From: Methanobrevibacter_A acididurans
GTDB lineage: Archaea; Methanobacteriota; Methanobacteria; Methanobacteriales; Methanobacteriaceae
Reading direction: 5' to 3'
DNA: 64,000 bases
NCBI RefSeq assembly: GCF_046197875.1
Contig: NZ_CP166991.1
Coordinates: 1,116,001 to 1,180,000 of the forward strand
Part shown: in pieces, positions 34,639-43,661 of the stretch
Position numbering within the stretch: the stretch's first letter is position 1
Layout of the letters: each line of letters begins with the position of its first letter
The notes under the pieces: model-generated
The model's input: the letters and a program-made list of their open reading frames with translations, nothing else
What the model was told of the DNA's origin: nothing
The model's database searches: none
Program-made: the position numbers and the translations under genes

Positions 34639-37353
34639 TTATTTTATTACTTCTAAAATAACATCTAAATCTTTAGAGTGGAAGACATCTACTTTTTGAC
34701 CAGATTCACCTTGAACTTCTTTTTCAATTCGTAAATCATCAATTACTACAGGTTTATCAGCAATAATGATTTCACCTTCACTTTCTAATTTACTTGCAAT
34801 ACTATCAGGATCATTAGATTTAATATATCCAATTACTTTTCCAGCATCACCTTTAAATTTAGGTCCAATTTTACTCATATCTGGTTCTATTTCAATTACT
34901 TTCTCATGAACTTCAGGTTTTCCAGATTTAATATTTAATTGGCCAATTTTTAAGGTTCCTTTAATATCATCAAAGAATTCATTGAATATTCCAGTTAAAT
35001 CCTTATTATCAGTATAAACATTTACTGTGTTTAATGGTTGGTTTAATGCTATTTTATTTGAAGATTTAAATCTTCTAATTTCACTTATTAAGTTAATAGC
35101 AGTATCACCAGTTGTTAAATTAGTTTCACTGGTTCCTTCTTCTAAACTTGGCCAAAGTTGATTATGAATACTTTCATCAGTATTGAAGTATTGGTAGACT
35201 TCTTCTGTAAAGTATGGAGTGATTGGTGCAAGAATCTTTAAAGTATCTTCAATTACATTATGTAATGTGTATTTTGCAGCTTTTCTAGATTCTTCAGTGA
35301 TGTCATCATTGTATAATCTGTATTTTACTGCTTCTATGTACTCATCACAGAAATCATGCCATACAAAGTCTTCAATAGTGTTTATTACAGTTGCATAATC
35401 ATAAGTAAGGTATGCTTCATCACAAACTTTATTTACATTGTTTAATTTAGAGAGTATCCATTTATCAGTAGGGTTTAAATTATTAACACTATCTGGACTT
35501 ATTTCTTCATCAAATATGTGCATGCTTATGAATCTGAAAGCATTCCAGAATTTTCTTATGAATTTATAACCATATTTTATATCATTCCAATCAAATGCCA
35601 CATCTGAACCAGGTATACTGTTTGCGGCCCATGTACGTATAGCATCTGCACCATATTTACTAACTACTTCATCAGGTGCTATTACATTTCCACGAGATTT
35701 ACTCATTTTAAATCCATCTTCACCAAATACCATACCATTTATAACTATTTCAGAAAATGGTTTTTCACCTGTAAGTGCTAAACTTCTAAGTATTGTGTAG
35801 AAGGCCCATGTACGAATAATATCATGTCCTTGTGGACGAATATTACTTGGGAAACATTCTTTATATGATGGGTCTGGCCATCCTGCAATAGATAATGGAC
35901 TTATTGAACTATCCATCCATGTATCAAGTACATCTGTTTCTCCAATAAACTCAGTTGATCCACATTCACATGGATGTTTTGGTTTATCTACTGTTGGGTC
36001 TACTGGTAAATCTTCTGCATCTGGTAGGTGGACTTTTCCACATTTTTTACAATACCATACTGGTATAGGTGTTGCGAAAAGTCTTTGACGGGATATACAC
36101 CAATCCCATTCCATATTATCAGCCCAATTTAATAGACGTGATTCCATGTGTTTTGGTACCCAGTTAATTTCATTTGATGCTTTTTTGGTTTCATCTATTA
36201 ATTTTCTAACTGCAATGAACCATTGTTTTTTCACTAATATTTCTATTGGTGTTTTACATCTCCAGCATCTTCCAACATTTTGTTCTACATCTTCTTGTTT
36301 TATTAAGTATCCTTCTGATTTTAAATCTTGGATGGTTGCTTCTGCACATTCAGGGAGGGTTAATCCTTCATATTTTCCACCTGCACTGGTTATGATTCCT
36401 TGTTCAGAGATTGCTACTATAATATCTAAATCATACTTGTTTACCCATGCTACATCCGTTTTATCCCCAAAGGTACATACCATTACTGCACCAGTACCAT
36501 ATTCAGGGTCTACTTCTGTATCTGCTATGATTTTCACTTTTTGACCTGATAATGGTACTTCCACGTATTTATCTAATAATTGGTTGTATCTTTCATCATC
36601 TGGATGTATTACTACTGCTACACATGCCATCATTAGTTCTGGACGTGTAGTTGCAATAAGTATACCTTCATCTTCTGGGTTTGCGTGTTCACCATTTGCT
36701 GGGACGTAGGAGTTTCCTTCAGGTTTATCTTTCACTTCTGCTGGTGGGAAGTTCACATAATTTAATTTAGTTACATTATCCCCATATTCTACTTCTGCAA
36801 ATGCTATAGCTGTTTCGCATCTAGGACACCAGTTAACTGGGTGTATTCCCCGGTAGATTAATCCTTGATTATACATTTTAAGGAAACTGTATTGTGTTCT
36901 TCTCTTATACTCAGGGGTCATGGTGACGAATTCCCTACTCCAGTCTTGTGAGAATCCTAAGCTTTTCATTTGTTTTTTCATCTTTGCAATGTTTTCTGTT
37001 GTTAAATCAACACACATTTGACGGAAATCTTGTAGGGCCACATCATTCTTTTTAATGTGATGTGTTTCTTCTACTTTTACCTCTGTTGGTAATCCATGAC
37101 AATCCCATCCTTGAGGGAACAGTACATCGTTTCCTTTTTCTCTTCGGTATCTTGCATTGAAATCAATATATGCCCAGTTTAATACATGACCTAAGTGTAT
37201 GTTTCCTGTTGGATATGGTGGTGGAGTGTCTATTATGTATCTTGGACGTGTTCCGTCTCCTATGAATTTATATATTTCTTCATCATCCCATTTTTTTTGC
37301 CATTGGGCTTCGTTTTTATGGTTATAATCTTTTGGAATATCCCTTTCTGTCAT
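34639..37353 (-). CDS. valS: Valine-tRNA ligase
   Basis: A 904-residue class I synthetase. The HIGH-type motif is in TPPPYPTGNIHLGHVLNW, the editing (CP1) domain includes ATTRPELMMACVAVVIHP, and KMSKS appears as GFKMSKSRGNVI. A C-terminal anticodon-binding and coiled region completes the enzyme. Zinc-binding cysteines occur in WYCKKCGKVH and HPCECGS. GGGAG precedes the ATG. It is the first gene of a probable operon with aroA and nth. It is divergent from the 118-residue membrane protein gene, with a 263-base AT-rich promoter region between. Confidence 0.97.
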   Translation of the reverse strand: MTERDIPKDYNHKNEAQWQKKWDDEEIYKFIGDGTRPRYIIDTPPPYPTGNIHLGHVLNWAYIDFNARYRREKGNDVLFPQGWDCHGLPTEVKVEETHHIKKNDVALQDFRQMCVDLTTENIAKMKKQMKSLGFSQDWSREFVTMTPEYKRRTQYSFLKMYNQGLIYRGIHPVNWCPRCETAIAFAEVEYGDNVTKLNYVNFPPAEVKDKPEGNSYVPANGEHANPEDEGILIATTRPELMMACVAVVIHPDDERYNQLLDKYVEVPLSGQKVKIIADTEVDPEYGTGAVMVCTFGDKTDVAWVNKYDLDIIVAISEQGIITSAGGKYEGLTLPECAEATIQDLKSEGYLIKQEDVEQNVGRCWRCKTPIEILVKKQWFIAVRKLIDETKKASNEINWVPKHMESRLLNWADNMEWDWCISRQRLFATPIPVWYCKKCGKVHLPDAEDLPVDPTVDKPKHPCECGSTEFIGETDVLDTWMDSSISPLSIAGWPDPSYKECFPSNIRPQGHDIIRTWAFYTILRSLALTGEKPFSEIVINGMVFGEDGFKMSKSRGNVIAPDEVVSKYGADAIRTWAANSIPGSDVAFDWNDIKYGYKFIRKFWNAFRFISMHIFDEEISPDSVNNLNPTDKWILSKLNNVNKVCDEAYLTYDYATVINTIEDFVWHDFCDEYIEAVKYRLYNDDITEESRKAAKYTLHNVIEDTLKILAPITPYFTEEVYQYFNTDESIHNQLWPSLEEGTSETNLTTGDTAINLISEIRRFKSSNKIALNQPLNTVNVYTDNKDLTGIFNEFFDDIKGTLKIGQLNIKSGKPEVHEKVIEIEPDMSKIGPKFKGDAGKVIGYIKSNDPDSIASKLESEGEIIIADKPVVIDDLRIEKEVQGESGQKVDVFHSKDLDVILEVIK

Positions 37354-37616
37354 AAATTTTCTCCCATATTTTTAAAAATAAAAAATTTTTTTTTTAATTA
37401 GTATTAATTATAATATTATAATGTATTTTTTGTATTTCTTATTTAATATAATATTATGATAAATATTTATAAGGGATTATTAAAAATTCTGTATTTTGGG
37501 TATAAATTTATAAATAAAGGAAAAATCATAGATACTTATAATATAAAAAAATTTTTTTTATATCAATAAATAATTAATTATAATTTAATAAAAAAATTTT
37601 AAGGATTAAAGTAAAA

Positions 37617-37973
37617 ATGAATATGTTATGGTTTTGGATTCCAGTAGTATTAGCTATTAGTGATGAAATCCATGGAAGAATTGTGTGGAAAATAGGTCAT
37701 GATTTTTACATTGTTCTTGGAGGAATAATCAAAAAAACATTAACTTCAGCAGTGCAAACCTGGTTAGTTCATGAAGTCTTAGAATCAATATTCCATTTCC
37801 TTGTACTTACTATAGTGTTCCAATCATTCCAAATTGGAATTTTAGGAGGATTAATACATTTAACCTTAGATATAGCTCACAGTGCAGTGCCTTATCATAT
37901 ACCTCCACTTGCACATAGAGCATTACACTTTGTCATTGAAGCATTATTCTTCATGGCAATATACGGATTATAA
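37617..37973 (+). CDS. Conserved small membrane protein, histidine-rich
   Basis: A 118-residue hydrophobic protein with about three membrane segments. Conserved-looking histidines lie near membrane edges: DEIHGRIVW, LVHEVLESIFHF, LIHLTLDIAHSAVPYHIPPLAHRALHF. No family is recognised. The pattern of His and acidic residues within helices could bind metal or heme, or form a transferase-like site, but this is speculation. AAGGATT precedes the ATG. A hairpin terminator follows before pheT. Confidence 0.6.
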   Translation: MNMLWFWIPVVLAISDEIHGRIVWKIGHDFYIVLGGIIKKTLTSAVQTWLVHEVLESIFHFLVLTIVFQSFQIGILGGLIHLTLDIAHSAVPYHIPPLAHRALHFVIEALFFMAIYGL

Positions 37974-37998
37974 AAACCCACAATTTAAGAGGGTTTTT
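37972..37998 (+). terminator. Hairpin terminator after the 118-residue membrane protein gene
   Basis: AAAAACCC (37972-37979) and GGGTTTTT (37991-37998) form an 8-bp stem with an 11-base loop, followed by a T-rich tract. It lies 40 bases before pheT, which would therefore need its own promoter or read-through. Confidence 0.65.
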
Positions 37999-38037
37999 TT
38001 ACTTTTTTATTAGAAATTTTATGGAGAAAACAATAAA

Positions 38038-39687
38038 ATGCCAGTAATAACATTTGAATATGATGATTTAAAAGAATTCGGAATCAGTATTGAAAAAGAT
38101 AAATTAATAAACATAATACCTATGATGGGAAGTGACATAGAAGATCATGATGATAATGAAATCAAAGTAGAATTCTTCCCAAACCGGCCAGATAATTTAA
38201 GCGTTCCAGGAGTTGCAAGATCACTAAAAGGATTCCTAAACCTAGAAACAGGCTTACCTGAATATGAGGTTTCTGGTTCTCTTGAGAAGGTATATGTAAG
38301 TGAAGAAGTAAGTGAAATCAGACCATATATAGCATTTGCTAAAATTGAAGGTGTGAATTTTAAGGGTAATAAATTAAAACAAGTAATGGACTTTCAAGAA
38401 AACCTTCACTGGGTAATCGGTCGGGATCGTAAAAAAGTAGCTATTGGTATTCATAATGCAGATGTAATTAATTCTCCATATAATTATATTGCAACAGAAA
38501 AAAATGAACACAAATTCATACCCCTCGAAGAAACAAAACCAATGAGTCCTGAGGAAATACTTGAAAATATTGAAAAAGGAAGTAAATATGCACACTTAAT
38601 TGATAAGTTTAGTAAATATCCTTTAATACTTGATAAGGATGATCAAATTTTAAGTATGCCTCCAATAATTAATGGGGAATTAACTAAATTAACTGAAGAT
38701 ACTTGTAATATTCTTGTTGATGTTACAGGTACAGATGAGAAAGCTGTAAATCAAAGTTTAAACATTATTTGCAGTAGTTTTGCAGAAGAAGGAGGGGAAG
38801 TTAAAAGTGTTGAAGTAATCTATAACGATAAAACTATTACTACTCCAGATTTAAGTCCAAAAACTAAGGAAGTTCACCTTTCAACTGCAAATGATTTAAT
38901 AGGAATAAACATCACTCTTGATGAGGCGGAAAAATTATTAGCACAAGCTAGAATGGACTCAGAAAAAATTGATGATGATACTTTACTTGTGAAAATACCA
39001 TCTTATCGTACTGATATTCTTCATGAATATGATATAGTGGAAAATATTGCAATACAATATCGTATAAATGAGGTGAAACCTGCATTACCTGAACTTTCAA
39101 CTGTAGCATATGAACATGATTGGTTTAAATCTGATAAAACTTTAAGAGAAATAATGATTGGACTTGGATATCAGGAAATAATGAGTTTAATGTTAACAAG
39201 TGAAACCAGTCATTATGAGAAGATGAATCGTAGTGAGGATAGTCATGTGGAAGTTTCTAAACCTATCACTATTGATGGAACTATGATTAGAAAAAGTTTA
39301 ATTAATACTTTAATGGAATTTTTAGAAGATAATAAACATCAAGATTTACCTCAAAAAATATTTGAAATAGGAGACATCTTATATTTAGATGAATCTGAAC
39401 CATTAAAGGTTAGACCAAGTAAAAAGCTTTCAGCTTTAAGTTGCCATACAAGTGCTAACTTTACAGAAGCTAAATCCTTAACTTTAAGTGTACTCGGTAA
39501 TCTTGGATACGGTGTGGAAATTGGTGAATCAGAGGATCCAAGTTTCATTCCTGGAAGAGTAGCTAGTGTTAAAGGTACTAGTAATAATGGTGAAATCAAG
39601 GGAGTGTTTGGTGAATTATCTCCTGAAGTTATTACTAATTTTGAACTTGAATACCCAGTTGTGGGATTTGAAATAGAATTCCTCTAA
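38038..39687 (+). CDS. pheT: Phenylalanine-tRNA ligase beta subunit
   Basis: A 549-residue archaeal-type beta subunit, shorter than bacterial PheT because the N-terminal tRNA-binding OB domain is missing, as is usual in archaea. It shows the B3/B4 editing region (HWVIGRDRKKVAIGIHNAD) and the B5 domain (SYRTDILHEYDIVENIAIQY), and ends in the catalytic-like domain GVFGELSPEVITNF. It pairs with PheS, encoded 31 kb away. GGAG precedes the ATG. Confidence 0.95.
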   Translation: MPVITFEYDDLKEFGISIEKDKLINIIPMMGSDIEDHDDNEIKVEFFPNRPDNLSVPGVARSLKGFLNLETGLPEYEVSGSLEKVYVSEEVSEIRPYIAFAKIEGVNFKGNKLKQVMDFQENLHWVIGRDRKKVAIGIHNADVINSPYNYIATEKNEHKFIPLEETKPMSPEEILENIEKGSKYAHLIDKFSKYPLILDKDDQILSMPPIINGELTKLTEDTCNILVDVTGTDEKAVNQSLNIICSSFAEEGGEVKSVEVIYNDKTITTPDLSPKTKEVHLSTANDLIGINITLDEAEKLLAQARMDSEKIDDDTLLVKIPSYRTDILHEYDIVENIAIQYRINEVKPALPELSTVAYEHDWFKSDKTLREIMIGLGYQEIMSLMLTSETSHYEKMNRSEDSHVEVSKPITIDGTMIRKSLINTLMEFLEDNKHQDLPQKIFEIGDILYLDESEPLKVRPSKKLSALSCHTSANFTEAKSLTLSVLGNLGYGVEIGESEDPSFIPGRVASVKGTSNNGEIKGVFGELSPEVITNFELEYPVVGFEIEFL

Positions 39688-39707
39688 AAACTTTTTTTTA
39701 CTCTTTT

Positions 39708-40403
39708 TTATTTTAATTCTTTTTTTAAATATTTAACTGTAAATGGACAGACTACTATACATTTACCACAATAGTAATGGTCTATGCCAGTTTTAAGGAT
39801 AGATAATTCTAAAGCTTTATCCCCACACTTCTTTTGATTGTATAATTCATTCCGGTCTACTCCTTCATGCCAATCCACTCCAGTACAAGCATCCCCTGGA
39901 CATGCTTTTACACATGCATCACATTCGCCACAATATGATTGTTTTACTGGTTTTCCAAAATCTAATGGTGCATCAGTATAAATACTTGCTATACGTACAG
40001 CTGAACCATAATGAGGATTAACAAGTAAGGCACATTTACCTATCCAACCTAAACCTGCATGAGTTGCAGCAGTTTTATAAGGAATTTTACTTCTTTTATC
40101 ATCCTCAACTACTGTTCGAGGTTTAGTTTGACCATAAGCATTATACCCCTCTTTTTTCAGGAAATCCTCACCAGCCAATAAGATATCATCAAGGATATCA
40201 TTGATTTCTAATAATTTATCTATATAAATTTTTGTTGGATATTCTTGTATAGTGTTTATTATTTCTGCTGGAAACTTGATTAGGATACTTACAGCATTTG
40301 GCATAGTGTCAGGTACATTTTCTAAGCCTTTAAGATTTGCAAACCCTACCTCTGTTGCACCTTTTGATATTAATAATTCTTTTAAATCTGTTGATAAACT
40401 CAT
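39708..40403 (-). CDS. QueG-like double-cubane ferredoxin-domain protein, third of three tandem paralogues
   Basis: A 231-residue protein related to the C-terminal portion of epoxyqueuosine reductase QueG. It has SHAGLGWIGK-type sequence (ATHAGLGWIGKCALLVNP), then two [4Fe-4S] motifs: CGECDACVKACPGDAC, and a later KKC with CGKCIVVCPF. It probably transfers electrons, but lacks clear cobamide-binding sequence, so QueG function is doubtful. It is the last of three tandem, same-strand paralogues (starts at 41845, 41129 and 40403). All begin MSLS and share GATxVGFANLKG. The partner reaction is unknown. Confidence 0.75.
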   Translation of the reverse strand: MSLSTDLKELLISKGATEVGFANLKGLENVPDTMPNAVSILIKFPAEIINTIQEYPTKIYIDKLLEINDILDDILLAGEDFLKKEGYNAYGQTKPRTVVEDDKRSKIPYKTAATHAGLGWIGKCALLVNPHYGSAVRIASIYTDAPLDFGKPVKQSYCGECDACVKACPGDACTGVDWHEGVDRNELYNQKKCGDKALELSILKTGIDHYYCGKCIVVCPFTVKYLKKELK

Positions 40404-40439
40404 AAATTTTATTACTCCTCATAATTTATTTTTTAATAA

Positions 40440-41129
40440 TTATTTTTCTACATATCTTTGAGTATTAGGACATACAGAAATACATTTACTGCAAACTTTA
40501 ACATTGGGATTATGGAATTCATTTTCTGCAAGTTCCTCTAAAACATTTAAACATTTTTTATATTCAAATAAATCATTACGTTCCAATTTAGGATTCCATG
40601 TTAAACCTGTTATTGCATCAGCTGGACAATTATCTTGACATATTCTACACATACCACATAAAGAAGTAGTTATTGGTTTATTAAAATCTAAGGGTGCATT
40701 AGTTAAGATTGTTATTAATCTTACTGCTGAACCATATTTAGGTGTTATGAATAGTGCGGATTTACCAATCCAACCAAGACCTGATCGTGTAGCAACTGTT
40801 TTAAATGGAATTAAAGTTATTTTATTATCTGGTACTGATACTCTTTCTTTAGTTAAAGCATAAGCTTTATAACCCTTATTTTTTAAGAATTCTTCCCCTT
40901 TAAGGGCAAGTTCATCTAATATTGGATATGAATTATCATATTCTTTTAAATATTCTTTTTTACCTTTAACCTCTATTGATTTAATTGCTTCTTTAGATAA
41001 TTTAATAAGTATTGATATTCCATTAGGCATGTCATTTGGCACATTTTTTATTCCTTTAAGATTTGCAAACCCTACACCTGTTGCACCTTTTGATATTAAT
41101 AATTCTTTTAAATCTGTTGATAAACTCAT
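40440..41129 (-). CDS. QueG-like iron-sulfur protein, second of three tandem paralogues
   Basis: A protein of 229 residues from the ATG at 41129, chosen because it gives MSLSTDLKELLISKGATGVGF like its neighbours and has GGGAGC upstream; the longer frame would overlap the preceding gene. It keeps ATRSGLGWIGKSALF and both cluster motifs (CGMCRICQDNC with following PADAI, and CSKCISVCPN). The N-terminal ~21 residues are nearly identical to those of the third copy, suggesting recent duplication. Role as for the other copies: a presumed electron carrier or small reductase. Confidence 0.75.
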   Translation of the reverse strand: MSLSTDLKELLISKGATGVGFANLKGIKNVPNDMPNGISILIKLSKEAIKSIEVKGKKEYLKEYDNSYPILDELALKGEEFLKNKGYKAYALTKERVSVPDNKITLIPFKTVATRSGLGWIGKSALFITPKYGSAVRLITILTNAPLDFNKPITTSLCGMCRICQDNCPADAITGLTWNPKLERNDLFEYKKCLNVLEELAENEFHNPNVKVCSKCISVCPNTQRYVEK

Positions 41130-41158
41130 AAAAATAGTATGCTCCCTTTTATTTTTTT

Positions 41159-41845
41159 TTATTTTATATAGTTTTGAGTTTTTGGACAAACATACACACA
41201 TTGGCTGCATAACTCAAAACCTTCATCTTGTGATTGTTTTTTACTTAATTTTTTTAAATGTTTTAAACATTTTTTATGATTAAATAATGTGTCACTACTT
41301 GTATTAGTATTCCATAATATACCATTTATTGCACCTGGTTTACAGGAATCCCTGCATTCTGTACACATTCCACATAAACTTGCTTTAACAGGTTTAGCAT
41401 AAGTTAATGGTGCACTTGTTAGGATTGTTATTAATTTAATTGCTGAACCATAATCAGGGTTTATTAATAAGCAGGATTTTCCAATCCATCCTAAACCTCC
41501 ACGAGTTGCAACCTCTTCAAAGGATATTTGACTTGCATTATCTTCTGTAATAGATAATTTATCACTTGTTAATGCTTCTGCTTTATAACCTTTAGATTTT
41601 AAATATTCTTCACCTTTAAGTGCTATTTTATCTAATATCTTATCTAAACCTTTATATTCCTCAATATATTTGGTATTGTTTTTAGTGTTAATTGATTTAA
41701 TTGCTTCTTTAGATAATTTAACAAAAATAGAAACTCCTGAAATGTATCCTGATGGGACATTGTTTACTCCTTTAAGGTTTGCAAATCCAACACCTGTTGC
41801 GCCTTCACTTTTTAATAAATTTATTAAATCCTTTGATAATGACAT
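41159..41845 (-). CDS. QueG-like iron-sulfur protein, first of three tandem paralogues
   Basis: A protein of 228 residues from the ATG at 41845, which gives MSLSKDLINLLKSEGATGVGF; an ATG three codons earlier at 41854 has the better GGATT spacing. It carries ATRGGLGWIGKSCLL and two clusters, CGMCTECRDSCKPGA and CSQCVYVCPK. In cluster one the fourth cysteine is followed by Lys-Pro rather than Pro. It lies 73 bases downstream of the C_GCAxxG_C_C gene on the same strand, making a possible four-gene redox operon. Confidence 0.72.
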   Translation of the reverse strand: MSLSKDLINLLKSEGATGVGFANLKGVNNVPSGYISGVSIFVKLSKEAIKSINTKNNTKYIEEYKGLDKILDKIALKGEEYLKSKGYKAEALTSDKLSITEDNASQISFEEVATRGGLGWIGKSCLLINPDYGSAIKLITILTSAPLTYAKPVKASLCGMCTECRDSCKPGAINGILWNTNTSSDTLFNHKKCLKHLKKLSKKQSQDEGFELCSQCVYVCPKTQNYIK

Positions 41846-41918
41846 GACCCTCATAATCCTTTTTAAAAGTAGTTTTAGTATAAAAAAAATAGTAAATGAA
41901 AAAAAATAATTTAATTTT

Positions 41919-42329
41919 TTATAATTCATTGTATAATTGTGCGAATTTTTCACCAATAAATGCACAACATGGATCACAAATAGTTTTATCTTCACCATTA
42001 TGAGTTAATTTTCCACATTGAAGTGTGGTGAATTCGTCTTGGAAGAATTTAAGTAATTGTTTACTTAATGCAACATTCATTTTAGGATCATTTGGATATA
42101 TTAATCCTAAAGCGATTATTGCACCAGTTAATGCTCCACAAGTACCTTCATCAAAGGTTCCACCGATTCCACCAGAAAATCCTTTACCTAAACTTAATAA
42201 TTCTTCTTCACTTAATTTACAGTCAACTGTTGTGCATATTCCAGTTAAAACTGATTGTGAACAACTTTTACCATTATCTCGATAGTTTTGTATTTTATCA
42301 GTTAATTGTTTTGAATCTATTTTACCCAT
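41919..42329 (-). CDS. C_GCAxxG_C_C family redox-type protein
   Basis: A 136-residue protein of the C_GCAxxG_C_C family. Key residues are visible in GKSCSQSVL, GGIGGTFDEGTCGALTGAIIALGL, and the C-terminal CGKL ... ICDPCCAFIGEK. The function is unknown; members are often next to oxidoreductases or ferredoxin-like proteins and are presumed redox or metal proteins. A perfect AGGTGAT ribosome site lies 5 bases upstream. It heads the run of three QueG-like iron-sulfur genes. Confidence 0.82.
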   Translation of the reverse strand: MGKIDSKQLTDKIQNYRDNGKSCSQSVLTGICTTVDCKLSEEELLSLGKGFSGGIGGTFDEGTCGALTGAIIALGLIYPNDPKMNVALSKQLLKFFQDEFTTLQCGKLTHNGEDKTICDPCCAFIGEKFAQLYNEL

Positions 42330-42409
42330 AATTAATCACCTATCACATAAAATTCATTGTATAATATTTTTATTCTTTTTATTAATTAAAAATTTCTAAA
42401 ATAAAATTT

Positions 42410-42817
42410 TTAGTTTATTATGGTTAGGATTATTTCACGATTTGTTCTTGGTCCATCTAATTCTATAAAGAAAATTGATTGCCAAGTTCCAAGTAATAGT
42501 TTATTGTCCTTAAAAGGTATTGTTTGTGAAGATGATAAAAATAAGCTTTGTAAATGTGAACGAGCATTATTATCTATGCTGTTATGATGGTAATCCTTAT
42601 TTTCGGGTATTAAATTGTTTAAGGTGTTTTTGAAATCTTTTATTAGGCCTGTTTCGTTTTCATTAATGATTATTGCTGATGTGGTGTGTTTTGTGTAAAT
42701 ATTTATTAAACCATCACATAGTTCTTGGTTTTCAAGATATTCATTTACCTTTTTTGTTATATCAATGATTTCAAATTGTTTTTTAGTGTTTATTTTAATA
42801 GTTTCCATTATTGTCAT
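42410..42817 (-). CDS. YjbQ/UPF0047 family protein (secondary thiamine-phosphate synthase-like)
   Basis: A 135-residue member of the UPF0047/YjbQ family. Typical blocks are YTKHTTSAIIINENETGL, YHHNSIDNNARSHLQSLF and LLLGTWQSIFFIELDGPR. Some bacterial members have weak thiamine-phosphate synthase activity, but the physiological role is unclear. The conserved histidines suggest a metal site. The start is uncertain: M1 (42817) or M4 (42808, METIKINTKKQF). No strong ribosome site is visible. It stands alone with a 263-base gap upstream. Confidence 0.85.
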   Translation of the reverse strand: MTIMETIKINTKKQFEIIDITKKVNEYLENQELCDGLINIYTKHTTSAIIINENETGLIKDFKNTLNNLIPENKDYHHNSIDNNARSHLQSLFLSSSQTIPFKDNKLLLGTWQSIFFIELDGPRTNREIILTIIN

Positions 42818-43080
42818 AATAATGTTTTATTATTTTTTATAGGTTTTAAAAATTACTCACACATAGTAAATGGTTTTTATGGTTAATATTTTATTATGTT
42901 TAAATTAAACTTAAGCTTAATAATTAAATTAGATTAAGTGTAAAACTAGTGTTTTAATAAAGAGTAAAATGTTTATTTAGAAAGAGCATTAAAAATTTGA
43001 AGTTTTAACTAAGTTAAGATAGATTGATATATAATAGAAAAATAGAAAAAGAGAAAAAAGTATAGGAAATAAGATTTTTT

Positions 43081-43620
43081 TTATAATGCTTTTCCTATTT
43101 CAAATGCTTCTTTCATTTTATCCTCAGATTCTTTTATGGGACCTGGTTCTTGAATTCCACCAGCATCTAAAGTGCTTACTACATCCCAACCAGTATGACC
43201 GAATGGTGATGCTTTAGTAGCTTCAATATAAGCATCATATACACCAGTTGGTGCCTCATGAGTGAATACAAGTACTGCTTTTCCATTGAATTCTTTTTGT
43301 GGGTTTCTACTTACACTATAGAATCTGTCAGTTATGAGTTTTCCTTGAGCTGACATTTGACCATAATAGATTGGTGTTGTGAAAATTAATACATCAGTAT
43401 CTAAAAGATCATCAATGATTTTTGCCCCATCATCCTCGACTTTACAGTCTATACCATCACCACAGTGACCACATGCATGACATGGTTCAACATCTAATTC
43501 ATCAATATAATATTTAGTGACTTCTGCACCGTTTTCTTCTGTTCCTTTAATTATTTCATCTACAAGAACATCCCCGTTTCCACCTTTACGTGGACTTGCA
43601 ATTATTGCTGTTACTTTCAT
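43081..43620 (-). CDS. Iron-sulfur flavoprotein (NADPH-dependent FMN reductase family)
   Basis: A protein of 179 residues from the ATG at 43620, which has a full GGAGGT site 10 bases upstream. The flavodoxin-like fold begins VTAIIASPRKGGNGDVL (FMN phosphate loop). The compact cluster motif C-x2-C-x2-C-x5-C (CHACGHCGDGIDC) identifies it as an archaeal iron-sulfur flavoprotein. TPIYYGQMSAQGKLITDRF is also typical. Such proteins pass electrons from ferredoxin to acceptors, including oxygen species in Methanosarcina. It follows mch by 41 bases and is probably cotranscribed. Confidence 0.88.
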   Translation of the reverse strand: MKVTAIIASPRKGGNGDVLVDEIIKGTEENGAEVTKYYIDELDVEPCHACGHCGDGIDCKVEDDGAKIIDDLLDTDVLIFTTPIYYGQMSAQGKLITDRFYSVSRNPQKEFNGKAVLVFTHEAPTGVYDAYIEATKASPFGHTGWDVVSTLDAGGIQEPGPIKESEDKMKEAFEIGKAL

Positions 43621-43661
43621 AACTATTAATACCTCCAAAAATATTTTTAAATGTTTTCTTT

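Noticed and set aside
5526..39687. Distance between pheS and pheT as a sign of rearrangement
   Set aside because: The two genes are often unlinked in archaea, so this alone is not notable.
41130..41998. Longer N-termini for the QueG-like paralogues at 41210 and 41998
   Set aside because: They overlap the preceding gene or noncoding DNA. The shared MSLS start with a nearby ribosome site is better supported.
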